Of a DNA stretch of 64,000 nt, positions 50,259 through 58,733 are shown piece by piece (position 1 is the stretch's first letter; every line of letters starts with the position of its first letter). The notes beneath the pieces are model-generated. The model was not told where the DNA came from. It did not search any database and saw only the letters and a program-made list of their open reading frames with translations. This DNA is from Rhizobium sp. AQ_MP. Lineage in GTDB: Bacteria; Pseudomonadota; Alphaproteobacteria; Rhizobiales; Rhizobiaceae. Made by a program: the position numbers and the translations under genes. The stretch lies in contig NZ_JACJVI010000016.1 of NCBI RefSeq assembly GCF_014237835.1, positions 1 to 64,000 of the forward strand. The letters run 5' to 3'.

Positions 50259-52331
50259 TCAGGAGACCCTCGCGTGATCGTTCAGGTCTCGGACGAGCCT
50301 TTGATGGCTGCGCAACCGCGTCAGAACCTCGCCGAACCGTGTCAGCCCTCGGCCTGCCAGCATATCCTTGAGCTTGATGAACACATCGGCAGTTGCGATC
50401 GCGTCGCCCAGGGCCGTATGCCGGTCCTCTTCGGCGATCACCACACCAAGTCGCTCGGCCAGGGCATCGAGCGTGTGGGTCTCCGCCTGACCGAAGGCCG
50501 TGGCTGAGACAAGCACGGTATCCAGGATCGGGTTGACAAAACGCAGCCCGACATCTTTCTCTCGGCGGGACAGGAATTCCATATCGAAGGGCGCATTATG
50601 TGCCACGAGCACGGCACCTTCGGCGAAGCGATGGAACTGGCGAACAGCCTCTTGAACACTGATCGCATCCTTGACCATAGCATCCGTCACCCCATGGATC
50701 GCCGAAGCTGAAGCGGGAATCGGTCGACCGGGATTGACCAGCATGTCGAAGACTTCGTTCTTGACACGCTTCCCGTTGACGATCCGGACAGCGGCGATCT
50801 GCACGATCTCGTCACCCTGCTCCGGCAAGAGGCCTGTGGTTTCGGTATCGAATACGACATAGGTCAGCGCGTCCATCTGGGCTTCGGAGAGCTTGTCGTA
50901 ATGCAACCGGGAGAGAAGATCGAAGTCATAGACAACATGCCGTGAGATGTCCGCACTTGCCGGATGGAGCCGCTCGATCGGTTTCAGCCGCATCGAGATC
51001 GCAGGTTGGCCCTCGGTGTTGCCGGTCAAGACCTCATTTCCATGGGCTCTGAGAATTGTGTCGCAGGTGACCCCACCTTCGAAAACCGGCTCACTCAGCC
51101 AGACAGCAAGGTTGTCGGGTTGAACGGATCTTCCCTCCCAGGTAACGGTGACATCCGCTGCTCCTGCCGACTCCGAAATGGCGAGATGGAAGCGGGCGGC
51201 ACCGGTTTGCTCGCCGATCCGCGTGACGACGTGGGCCAGTAGACTGACAATGTCGAAGGCGTTGCAGCGAACAGCAAGTTCGGCAGCATTGCTCGAAAGT
51301 GAGAGCTTGCGCACCTCGAGTTCGCGTCGCAACTGGCCGGCGAGCTCTCGCGCATCTGTCGGCGCCATGGGCCAGCCATCGGAGCGACAGCTTTCAAAGC
51401 GCGCTTCCAGTTCGGCAAGCGCCGCGTCCAGAACCTGAATCTGCGTCGACACCGCGTCTTCTCCGCGCACGTCCACCTCACGCGAAAGCAAGACATTGCG
51501 CAGATTTGATACGACGGGGCGAACCTGCAGGAAAACATCACCAAGAAGCGCATCTCGCCGGGCGTAGGCCGCCACTTCTGTCGTAACGTCCCTCAGGGTC
51601 ATGACATAGGCCGCCTGATCGCCGCCGTTATCGCTGGCAAGTCTCATGCGCCCCGCAAGCCTGCGGCGACCGCAGGGACTCAAACAGATGAACTCGACGA
51701 CCGCGTCCCGGTCGGAACCTTCCAGCAGCCGGTTGTGCGCGTCGCGTATCGGGCCCTCGCTGAGATAGTCGAAGACGTTCCGGTCGAGACACACGGGACG
51801 CTGAGAGCCGGCGAGCATCTGTTGGGCGACGCCGTTGTAGAAAACGAGGTGATGACGGCCCGTACAAAGCAGAACAGCAGGAGGGACATCCGCCAGCAAC
51901 TGCTCTAGCTTGTTCTTGTCAGACGAGAGGCGGGTCGTCTCCCGCTGCACCTGTTCAGCCAGCGCCCCGCGCGTCTGGGCAATCGTGGCTGCGGTGGCCG
52001 ATGCCGCTTCGGCGAGATCCCCAAGATAACGTGCATCATCTGCCTGAAAATCGTGTGCGACATCGGCATGGGCCCGAGCGCGCATCGCGGATGCCACCTT
52101 GTCGATCGGACGAGCCAGATGCGTATCGAACAGAAACCAGATCCAGGCCACGAGGGCGAGGATCAGAAATCCGGCTGCAATCGCGCTCTGCATGAAGGCG
52201 TTGAGCATGTCCGGGCTACCCTCGCGGTGGTAGCCGAACCACATTCCGACCGCCAGCGCCGCCATGGCACCGGCCGCCAGAGCCGCGAAGAACAGAAGGA
52301 TGCGTCCGCGCAGACTGATCCTCGTCAACAT
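50259..52331 (-). CDS. Membrane-anchored sensor-kinase-like protein fused to a DEDDh 3'-5' exonuclease
   Basis: About 690 aa. Two membrane helices (about residues 8-30 and 45-62) are followed by a HAMP-like segment and coiled coil, and a PAS domain (LEQLLADVPPAVLLCTGRHHLVFYN). A degenerate kinase-like region (to about 460) lacks a phosphoacceptor His. The C-terminal DnaQ-type exonuclease has VVFDTETTGLLP, VAHNAPFDMEFL and HTALGDAIATADVF, the full DEDDh set. The likely start is the ATG at 52331, with GAGGGAG ahead; 52358 overlaps the previous gene. It is the last gene of the symporter/DUF294 operon. It may sense a membrane signal and degrade or process nucleic acid or a nucleotide. The true substrate is unknown. 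Confidence 0.88.
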   Translation of the reverse strand: MLTRISLRGRILLFFAALAAGAMAALAVGMWFGYHREGSPDMLNAFMQSAIAAGFLILALVAWIWFLFDTHLARPIDKVASAMRARAHADVAHDFQADDARYLGDLAEAASATAATIAQTRGALAEQVQRETTRLSSDKNKLEQLLADVPPAVLLCTGRHHLVFYNGVAQQMLAGSQRPVCLDRNVFDYLSEGPIRDAHNRLLEGSDRDAVVEFICLSPCGRRRLAGRMRLASDNGGDQAAYVMTLRDVTTEVAAYARRDALLGDVFLQVRPVVSNLRNVLLSREVDVRGEDAVSTQIQVLDAALAELEARFESCRSDGWPMAPTDARELAGQLRRELEVRKLSLSSNAAELAVRCNAFDIVSLLAHVVTRIGEQTGAARFHLAISESAGAADVTVTWEGRSVQPDNLAVWLSEPVFEGGVTCDTILRAHGNEVLTGNTEGQPAISMRLKPIERLHPASADISRHVVYDFDLLSRLHYDKLSEAQMDALTYVVFDTETTGLLPEQGDEIVQIAAVRIVNGKRVKNEVFDMLVNPGRPIPASASAIHGVTDAMVKDAISVQEAVRQFHRFAEGAVLVAHNAPFDMEFLSRREKDVGLRFVNPILDTVLVSATAFGQAETHTLDALAERLGVVIAEEDRHTALGDAIATADVFIKLKDMLAGRGLTRFGEVLTRLRSHQRLVRDLNDHARVS

Positions 52332-52338
52332 ATCTCCC

Positions 52339-52860
52339 TCACCCGGCCGCGCATGCAATCTTCAGCGCCGCATCGTCAGGCTCCACCTTGCGCCATTCCG
52401 CCCCCACGACGCTGCCGTCATCCGCGATACTCACGCTCCCGTCGATCAGATCCGCCCGTTGCGCATTCTGGCAGTCATACACCACCTTCACGGGCGTAAC
52501 CGGCTGCCAGCGTGCCACCAGAAGGATGTCGACCATCACCAGAGCCGGCTGGTTCGGATTGCGTTTGACGCCCTTCAGGTCGACAGCCGTGAACCGGGTC
52601 GTCACCGGCTCGATGTAAGACCAGGGCCGCCAAAAAGCCGTCTGCTCGTTTTTCCAGGAGACGGCGATGCCTGGCAGAGCCAGATTCATCCGATCGAACC
52701 AGCTGTACTCACTCCAGACGGCATAGCCGAGCATTCCGAGACCGGCCGTCGCGGGCACGATCCATTTTGGCAGCAGTCCGCGGCTCAACCAGCGCAACAG
52801 CATCGCCACGCCTGCCAGGGCAACGCCAGCAACCACCGCCGCGATCAACTCAAACAGCAT
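52339..52860 (-). CDS. Putative membrane protein of the symporter operon, unrecognised
   Basis: A 173 aa protein. Two hydrophobic helices (about 3-25 and 33-50) precede an extracytoplasmic domain of about 120 residues with WSEYSWFDRMNLALPG, FWRPWSYIEPVTTRF and a Cys pair near VVYDCQNAQ and KIACAAG. AAGGA precedes the ATG. It starts 11 nt after the DUF294 gene stop and ends 7 nt before the exonuclease gene, so it is clearly co-transcribed. No family is recognised by eye. Confidence 0.8.
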   Translation of the reverse strand: MLFELIAAVVAGVALAGVAMLLRWLSRGLLPKWIVPATAGLGMLGYAVWSEYSWFDRMNLALPGIAVSWKNEQTAFWRPWSYIEPVTTRFTAVDLKGVKRNPNQPALVMVDILLVARWQPVTPVKVVYDCQNAQRADLIDGSVSIADDGSVVGAEWRKVEPDDAALKIACAAG

Positions 52861-52871
52861 TCTTCATTCCT

Positions 52872-54698
52872 TCAGACAGGCGCTCGACCGCCATTGGCGA
52901 GCGCCGATTGCATGGTTCGAATGACGACGAAGGCATCGCGCAGATGCGCGCGCTCGAAATCACCGAAATCGTAAGGTGCCAGAAAGTTATCTGGCTTTCG
53001 ACCGTCTCTTACCTGTCGAACCTGATTCCGCAGCCGCATGTCCGCGATGAGGTCGTAGGCGGCAACGAGATCACGGGCACCAGCGCCGGAGATGATTCCG
53101 GCCTCCTCTGCTGCCAGCAAGCGCGCCCGCGTGTTGACCGGTGCAAGCCTGCCCATAAGGGCGTAGACGCGCCCGAGATCGACAACCGGCACCACGCCAT
53201 TGTGCTTCATGTCGATCTGGTTGCGATGTTCACCGCTGCGGATCGTCGCGAAGCCCCGGAGGAGGCCGAGCGGTGGTGCATGCTTCAAGGAATTGCTGAT
53301 CATGTGAGCCGTGAAGATCGAGTTTCGGCCCGCTGCTTCCAAGGTCTCGGCCTGCAGATCCTGGTAGAGGGACGAAGCGCCGCAGATCGGCCTGAGGTCG
53401 AACATGACACTGGCCAGCATCTGTGCCGTCGGGTCGGGTTTGTTGATCCAGTCCCGGAAGTAACTGCGCCAAACCGAAACCGGCTGACACCAGCGCGGAT
53501 TGGTCGCCATCATGTCGCCTGGACAGTAAAAGTAGCCGCAGACATCGAGACCGCGACTGACCTTGGCCGCCAATTGCTGGAACCAGGGCATTTCCTCCGG
53601 CTCGACACCGTCTTCGATGAAGATGCAATTATCCTGGTCGCTGACCCCACTCTGTTCCTGACGCCCCTGACTCCCGCAGGCCAGCCAGACATACGGGACC
53701 GGCGGCGGCCCCAGCTCCCGCTCGGCCAGCATGATCAGCCGGCGGGTGACACTGTCGGCGATATCGGTGATCAACCGCGTGACGACTTCGTGCGCGTTGT
53801 TGCTGCCAACGAGCTGGACAAGCAGTTGCGGTATCCGCGCCGTAATCGTCCGCATCGCCTCGGGCGTTTCGGCAGTCGCAATGTCGCGGATCAGCTGCGC
53901 CGAGCTGATCGCATGAAAGCGGATGAGATCGGTCTGCGTAATCATACCCACCAGACGGTCGCCTTCGACCACCGGCAGATGCCCGACACGTCTCTCCAGC
54001 ATCAGATGCAGGATGTCTGACCCCAGCGCCTCGCCGGGCAAACCGACCGGGTCGGGGGTCATCACGGCGGAAACCGGAGTCTTATCCGGATCGAGCCCCT
54101 CTGCGAGCACACGCCCAGTCAGGTCGCGTGTGGTGAGAATGCCGAGGAATCGCGTTCCATCAACGACGCCGAGGCTGGAAACATGCCTTTCCCGCATGAG
54201 CGCCGCGGCAGAGCGCACGGTGTCGGACGGCGCACAGACGATGGGCGGCCGCGACATCAACTCGCTGACTTTCTGGATAGCAACGTCGCCGCGGCGGCTG
54301 TCCGCAAATCGCCCGCGCGTGAAAAAACGGGAAAAAACGGCCTGTTCCTGCATCAGACGGCGGAACTCGTCCACAGGCAGCATCAGCAGCGTGCAGTCGC
54401 TGCGCGCCGTCGCGGTTGTCGCCGCAAAGCCATCGGCCAAGAGGCCGCGTTCGCCGAAGGAGTTGCGAGGGGCAAGCTCGGAGACCACCGTACTGGTGGC
54501 GTCCCTGATTTCTATGGCCCCGTCCATGATGAGATAGATACCCGGCAGCGGATTGCCGCGGTGATAGATTTCGGCCCCGGCCGAAAAGGAGAATTCCTGG
54601 AAGCGGGTCGAGACCCGTTCGATCTCGTCTCTCGGAAGACTGTCGTAAGGATGGACTGTCTCGAGAAATGCCAGCACGTCGGACTGTGCCTGGTTCAT
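52872..54698 (-). CDS. cNMP-binding / CBS-pair / DUF294 nucleotidyltransferase protein
   Basis: About 608 aa. The N-terminal cyclic-nucleotide-binding fold (about 10-130) has IYHRGNPLPGIYLIMDGAIE and SFGERGLLADG. Two CBS domains follow (about 150-280; VSSLGVVDGTRFLGILTTRD and VGHLPVVEGDRLVGMITQTD). Then comes a DUF294 nucleotidyltransferase-like domain with WLACGSQGRQEQ and SDQDNCIFIED, a GS-x-DxD-type active site, and a helical C-terminal domain. Proteins of this kind usually lie beside Na+/solute symporters and are thought to tune carbon uptake. The ATG at 54698 has GAGGG upstream, and a GTG at 54719 is an alternative. Confidence 0.9.
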   Translation of the reverse strand: MNQAQSDVLAFLETVHPYDSLPRDEIERVSTRFQEFSFSAGAEIYHRGNPLPGIYLIMDGAIEIRDATSTVVSELAPRNSFGERGLLADGFAATTATARSDCTLLMLPVDEFRRLMQEQAVFSRFFTRGRFADSRRGDVAIQKVSELMSRPPIVCAPSDTVRSAAALMRERHVSSLGVVDGTRFLGILTTRDLTGRVLAEGLDPDKTPVSAVMTPDPVGLPGEALGSDILHLMLERRVGHLPVVEGDRLVGMITQTDLIRFHAISSAQLIRDIATAETPEAMRTITARIPQLLVQLVGSNNAHEVVTRLITDIADSVTRRLIMLAERELGPPPVPYVWLACGSQGRQEQSGVSDQDNCIFIEDGVEPEEMPWFQQLAAKVSRGLDVCGYFYCPGDMMATNPRWCQPVSVWRSYFRDWINKPDPTAQMLASVMFDLRPICGASSLYQDLQAETLEAAGRNSIFTAHMISNSLKHAPPLGLLRGFATIRSGEHRNQIDMKHNGVVPVVDLGRVYALMGRLAPVNTRARLLAAEEAGIISGAGARDLVAAYDLIADMRLRNQVRQVRDGRKPDNFLAPYDFGDFERAHLRDAFVVIRTMQSALANGGRAPV

Positions 54699-54746
54699 CG
54701 GTTTGCCCTCATGCGGCACGATAGTGCCCTGGCTGTTTGAGGGACA

Positions 54747-54771
54747 GGAGGGGCGATTGGCTCGCCCCTCC
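54747..54771. terminator. Hairpin after the symporter gene
   Basis: GGAGGGGCGA and TCGCCCCTCC form a perfect 10 bp stem with a 5 nt loop, beginning 13 nt after the symporter stop on the minus strand. No T-run follows. It may partly end or stabilise the transport transcript ahead of the DUF294 gene. Confidence 0.5.
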
Positions 54772-54784
54772 CGATTGATCGGTA

Positions 54785-56551
54785 TCAGTGACCGGTCGCG
54801 GCACCGGCGCCACGCGGGACGCGGATGGACTCGACGAGGTCCTGGACATGCTTCGGCGGAGCCTGGGTCATCGACGATACGACGTAGGCCGTCGCGAAGT
54901 TGAGCAGCGCGCCGATCGGGCCGAATGCCGTCGGCGGGATGCCGAACAGGTAGTTGGCCGGGACGTTTTCGAGCATGTTGGTACCGGCGATGAAGAACCA
55001 GCCCAGATAGGTGAACAGGTATACGCAGGTGACCACGAGACCGACGACCATGCCGAGCGTGGCGCCGAGCGAGTTGATGCGCTTCGAGAAGATGCCCATC
55101 ATCAGCGCCGGGAAGATCGTTGCAGCGGCAAGACCGAAGGCGAGAGCAACGGTCTGCGCGGCAAAGCCTGGCGGGTTGAGGCCCAGCAGCGTCGCCACCA
55201 GGATTGCACCGGCCATGGAGATGCGGGCTGCCAGAAGTTCGGACTTTTCGGAAATATCCGGCTTCAGGAAGTCCTTGATCAGATCGTGGCTGATCGCCGA
55301 CGAAATGGCGAGCAACAGGCCGGCAGCAGTCGAGAGAGCAGCTGAGAGACCACCTGCGGCGATGAGGCCGATGACCCAGCCCGGAAGCTGTGCGATTTCC
55401 GGATTGGCGAGAACGAGGATGTCGTTGTTGATCGTCAGCTCGTTGCCAGTCCAGCCGCGCTCCGTTGCCGTGGCAGCAAAGCCTTCCGACTTGTCGTTGT
55501 AGTACTGGATGCGGCCGTCGCCATTCTTGTCTTCGAACGTCAGGAGACCGGTGACTTCCCAGTTACGCATCCAGTCGGGACGCTCTTCGTAAAGGACGGC
55601 TTCCTGCTGCGTGCCACCCGGATAGATGGTGTCGAGAATGTTCAGGCGTGCCATGGCGCCGACAGCCGGAGCCGTCAGGTAGAGCAGCGCGATGAAAATC
55701 AGCGCCCAGCCAGCCGACCAGCGCGCATCCGCAACCTTCGGAACGGTGAAGAAGCGGATGATGACGTGCGGCAGACCAGCAGTACCGATCATCAGCGACA
55801 GGGTGAACAGGGTCATGTTGAGCATGGAACCCTGAGCGGTATAGGCGTTGAAGCCGAGGTCCGTCACGACCTGGTCCAGCTTCTGCAAGAGCGGAAGCGC
55901 GGATTCGGTATGCGTGCCGAAGAGGCCGAACCACGGGATCGGGTTACCCGTGAGCTGCAGCGAGATGAAGATCGCCGGGATGGTATAGGCGATGATCAGA
56001 ACGATGTACTGGGCGACCTGCGTGTAGGTGATGCCCTTCATGCCGCCGAGAACGGCGTAGACGAACACGACAGCGGCAGCGATCCAGAGACCGGTCGATA
56101 CTTCGACCTCTAGGAAGCGCGAGAAGGCAACGCCGGCACCGGTCATCTGGCCGATAACATAGGTGACCGAGATGATGATCAGGCAGACGACGGCCGTGAG
56201 GCGTGCGCCCTGGCTGTAAAAGCGGTCCCCGATGAACTGCGGAACCGTGTATTTGCCGAACTTGCGCAGATAGGGCGCGAGCAGGAGCGCGAGCAGCACG
56301 TAGCCGCCGGTCCAGCCCATGAGGTAGGTGGAGTTACCATAGCCGACGGTGGCGATCAGGCCGGCCATCGAGATGAAGGAGGCTGCAGACATCCAGTCGG
56401 CAGCGGTTGCCATGCCGTTCATGACCGGGTTGACGCCGCGGTTGGCGGCGTAGAACTCGGCCGTCGAGCCCGCGCGGGCCCAGATGGCGATGCCGATGTA
56501 GAGCGCGAAGGACGCGCCTACGATCAGCAGATTGAGTGTATACTGATCCAT
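54785..56551 (-). CDS. Na+/solute symporter large subunit (SSS family, acetate/monocarboxylate type)
   Basis: A 588 aa membrane protein with about thirteen helices. Its SSS signatures include AADWMSAASFISMAGLIATVG, GYVLLALLLAPYLRKFGKYT and GLSAALSTAAGLLLAISSAIS. A loop of about 80 residues (WMRNWEVTGLLTFEDKNGDG) between helices is typical of the VC_2705-like subgroup that pairs with a DUF4212 small subunit. It takes up short-chain carboxylates or similar solutes with Na+. It starts 12 nt after the small-subunit stop. The substrate (acetate, lactate, pyruvate) cannot be fixed from sequence. Confidence 0.92.
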   Translation of the reverse strand: MDQYTLNLLIVGASFALYIGIAIWARAGSTAEFYAANRGVNPVMNGMATAADWMSAASFISMAGLIATVGYGNSTYLMGWTGGYVLLALLLAPYLRKFGKYTVPQFIGDRFYSQGARLTAVVCLIIISVTYVIGQMTGAGVAFSRFLEVEVSTGLWIAAAVVFVYAVLGGMKGITYTQVAQYIVLIIAYTIPAIFISLQLTGNPIPWFGLFGTHTESALPLLQKLDQVVTDLGFNAYTAQGSMLNMTLFTLSLMIGTAGLPHVIIRFFTVPKVADARWSAGWALIFIALLYLTAPAVGAMARLNILDTIYPGGTQQEAVLYEERPDWMRNWEVTGLLTFEDKNGDGRIQYYNDKSEGFAATATERGWTGNELTINNDILVLANPEIAQLPGWVIGLIAAGGLSAALSTAAGLLLAISSAISHDLIKDFLKPDISEKSELLAARISMAGAILVATLLGLNPPGFAAQTVALAFGLAAATIFPALMMGIFSKRINSLGATLGMVVGLVVTCVYLFTYLGWFFIAGTNMLENVPANYLFGIPPTAFGPIGALLNFATAYVVSSMTQAPPKHVQDLVESIRVPRGAGAATGH

Positions 56552-56563
56552 TGTTGGTCCGCC

Positions 56564-56824
56564 TTACTGCTCATCGACGCCGAATTCGCGGTCGATCTTG
56601 TTCATGTACATCGAGTAGCCGAAGATCAGCGCGATGAAGACGACGATCGAGCCTTGCTGGGCGAACCAGAAGCCGAGATCGGTTCCACCGACGGCGATGC
56701 CGGAAAGAGCCGGGCGGAGCAGGATGCCGAACCCGTAGGATACGACGGCCCAGATCGCCAGGCAGATGTAGATGATGCGAACGTTTGCTGACCAGTAAGC
56801 GTTGGACGAAGAATTATCCGTCAC
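56564..56824 (-). CDS. Na+/solute symporter small subunit (DUF4212)
   Basis: An 86 aa protein with two membrane helices (VRIIYICLAIWAVVSYGFG and FWFAQQGSIVVFIALIFG) and the tail YMNKIDREFGVDEQ, the DUF4212 pattern. The start is a GTG at 56824, fixed by GGGAGGAG seven nt upstream and by the family length of about 85 residues. A long in-frame extension to 57049 is rejected. It is the first gene of the operon with the large subunit, DUF294, a membrane protein and the exonuclease fusion. Two palindromes lie upstream. Confidence 0.9.
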   Translation of the reverse strand: MTDNSSSNAYWSANVRIIYICLAIWAVVSYGFGILLRPALSGIAVGGTDLGFWFAQQGSIVVFIALIFGYSMYMNKIDREFGVDEQ

Positions 56825-56911
56825 GAGTACTCCTCCCTTTCCTCGACGAGACGTCCCCCGGGACGCCCCTTCCTCCACGTCCATTCCACCAATCCATGTC
56901 CCAAGGCGGAA

Positions 56912-56925
56912 TAGACAATTGTCTA
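56912..56925. promoter_or_regulatory. 14 bp perfect palindrome, candidate operator
   Basis: TAGACAATTGTCTA lies about 90 nt before the GTG start of the symporter small-subunit gene and about 17 nt from a second inverted repeat. The spacing suits a transcription-factor site. Confidence 0.4.
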
Positions 56926-56941
56926 GGAGTAACGAATCCGC

Positions 56942-56961
56942 CGGAGAACGTACATTCTCCG
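56942..56961. promoter_or_regulatory. Inverted repeat CGGAGAA-N6-TTCTCCG
   Basis: 7 bp arms around CGTACA, about 118 nt upstream of the symporter operon start. Together with the neighbouring 14 bp palindrome it marks a likely regulatory region. Confidence 0.38.
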
Positions 56962-57120
56962 TTAGTCGCAGGAGGCACCATAACTTCGGTGAAGTGTTGC
57001 AATGCAATAAGGACTTGCTGCAAGAACTCGGTCGAGATCCACTGATCAACGCATCAAGACGTCACGTGATAACGAGAACGGATCGCGGAGTGCCAGTTGA
57101 GGAGATGGTCGGCAACAACA

Positions 57121-57495
57121 TCATGACACGGAAGACGAAGCCATCATGCGCTGCAGTCGTGGCCTGATGCGAAGGAAGTGCCGATAGGCGACGTCGAAGA
57201 GTGGGGTCAGAGGCTTCCATCCCGCCACAAGGCCAATAGGACGCAACAGGGGGATGGCACGCCACATGGCGGCGAAGGCCGCAGCACCGGAGAGAAGCTT
57301 GCCCCCTTCTTCAGCGTGGAAGCGCGCGAGAAGATCCGCGCGGTCGATCGGACAGCTTCCTTGAGGGTCGCATGCGTCGATGAATTCAATTGCCCCTCGT
57401 CGATCAAGGCGACGCATCAGGGCGATCTCGCGCTGGCAGAGAGGGCAGCTGCTGTCGAACCAGACGGTCACCTGCGTGGACATGGTCGCCTTCAT
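57121..57495 (-). CDS. DCC-family thiol-disulfide oxidoreductase (DUF393)
   Basis: A 124 aa protein with the DUF393 hallmark FDSSCPLCQREIALMRRLDR (CxxC near residues 17-20). IEFIDACD, AAAFAAMWRAIPLLRPIG and a basic C-terminal tail follow. The family has a thioredoxin-like fold; its natural substrates are unknown. GGAG lies nine nt before the ATG at 57495, and the ATG at 57483 is an alternative. It is separated from the upstream GH88 gene by a strong hairpin and so is probably a separate unit. Confidence 0.85.
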   Translation of the reverse strand: MKATMSTQVTVWFDSSCPLCQREIALMRRLDRRGAIEFIDACDPQGSCPIDRADLLARFHAEEGGKLLSGAAAFAAMWRAIPLLRPIGLVAGWKPLTPLFDVAYRHFLRIRPRLQRMMASSSVS

Positions 57496-57536
57496 CGTGA
57501 GAACTCCACGATAAAACGATGCAGTGAAAGCCGAGC

Positions 57537-57567
57537 GAAGGCAATGCGGCGTCGCGCCGCTGCCTTC
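57537..57567 (-). terminator. Hairpin terminator after the GH88 gene
   Basis: Outer arms GAAGGCA and TGCCTTC and inner arms GCGGCG and CGCCGC make a long, almost perfect stem, 33 nt after the GH88 stop on the minus strand. Only a modest T-rich stretch follows. It marks the likely end of the oligosaccharide operon. Confidence 0.55.
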
Positions 57568-57600
57568 TTCACCGTGGAAACCTCGGCAAAGGGCCGGATT

Positions 57601-58707
57601 TCAGATCTTTCGCGACCGGTCGGCAGCCTGCTTGGCATCATTCATCGCGCGTGCCAGGAGCAGCATGACGAGGGCCTGACCATAGGGAGCCGGGACGTTT
57701 GGAATCTGACGGTAGAACTCGAGTGTGTGCCCCATGGGCGTACCATCCGAAACCTGCAAGACGATGCCACTGGCATCGATGCGGGTCAGAACCGCCTGAA
57801 GCGCCCGTTCCGCAACGACCCGATAGCCCTCATCGACAATCCCGAGATCCATGCCCCGCAGGATGCCATAGGCGATCGCGGCAGTGGCGGAGGTTTCTTC
57901 CGGCGAAGTCGGATCGCAGACAAGCGTGTTGAACATCCCGTTTTCAAGTTGGTGAGCCGCGAGCGTCTTGAGCTGCGAACCGAGAATGCAGACGAGATGC
58001 CGCTTGAGATGTGCGGGAACATGGTCGACAAGGCCAAAGAGTTCGGGAATGGCAACGGTGATCCAGGAATTGCCGCGCGCCCAGAAGGCTTTCGCAAAGT
58101 TGTGGCGACCGTTGAACGTCCAGCCGTGATACCACAATCCGGTGACCGGATCGGCAAGATAGCGTTCGTGCACCATGAACTGGTAGAAGGCCTCCTCGAT
58201 CCAGTCTTTCCGCCCGAAGCGCTGCCCTGCACGGGCAAGGAAGAGGCAGGTCATGAACAGCGTATCGTCCCAGAGCTCGCCATCGTTCATCCGCTCCTTG
58301 ACGACGTGCTGGAACCCGCCATCTTCGGTTTTGGCCAGTGACGTGACCAACCATTGCGCCCAGTCGCGAACGAGCTCCTCCCAATCCGGCCTGTCGACAT
58401 GGTCGATCAGCACGCAGAGCGGCAGCATTGGCGAGCTGGAATTGACCTGCCGCGGCGGCAAGCCTCGACCAATCTGCCATTCATACCAGCGGGCGATCGC
58501 GTCAATCAGGGACCTGTCGCCAACCGCCTCGGCATGGCGAAGCAATCCGTAAATGCCCACACCCACTTCCCAGTCCCATTCGTCGAACTGAAGGTCATAG
58601 CCGCTATCGGAGAGATCGGCAGTTTCGTTGATACCCTTCAGCCTCGCAAGGCCGACGGCGACACGGGAAAGAGCTTCTGAAAGAACTTCGGGAGCGGGAA
58701 ACAACAT
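57601..58707 (-). CDS. Glycoside hydrolase family 88/105 (unsaturated glucuronyl/rhamnogalacturonyl hydrolase)
   Basis: A 368 aa (alpha/alpha)6-barrel enzyme. WDDTLFMTCLFLARAGQRFG has the catalytic Asp, and FAKAFWARGNSWITVAIPEL is the GH88/105 signature. These enzymes remove the 4,5-unsaturated uronic acid left by polysaccharide lyases, for example on rhamnogalacturonan fragments. No signal peptide is seen, so it acts in the cytoplasm on imported oligosaccharides. It is the last gene of the operon with the ABC importer and the 836 aa protein, 26 nt after the latter. Confidence 0.88.
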   Translation of the reverse strand: MLFPAPEVLSEALSRVAVGLARLKGINETADLSDSGYDLQFDEWDWEVGVGIYGLLRHAEAVGDRSLIDAIARWYEWQIGRGLPPRQVNSSSPMLPLCVLIDHVDRPDWEELVRDWAQWLVTSLAKTEDGGFQHVVKERMNDGELWDDTLFMTCLFLARAGQRFGRKDWIEEAFYQFMVHERYLADPVTGLWYHGWTFNGRHNFAKAFWARGNSWITVAIPELFGLVDHVPAHLKRHLVCILGSQLKTLAAHQLENGMFNTLVCDPTSPEETSATAAIAYGILRGMDLGIVDEGYRVVAERALQAVLTRIDASGIVLQVSDGTPMGHTLEFYRQIPNVPAPYGQALVMLLLARAMNDAKQAADRSRKI

Positions 58708-58733
58708 GAGCGAAAGTCCTGAGCTTTTGAAGA

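Larger units (their letters stand above)
56825..57120. other. Promoter region of the symporter operon
   Basis: About 300 bp without a supported gene, between the DUF4212 start and the stop of the DCC-family gene. It carries two inverted repeats (56912-56925 and 56942-56961). A clear sigma-70 or sigma-54 promoter was not assigned. Confidence 0.5.

Noticed and set aside
56825..57049. N-terminal extension of the DUF4212 gene
   Set aside because: It is rich in Ser/Arg/Cys, unlike the family. The GTG at 56824 has a strong Shine-Dalgarno and gives the usual length.
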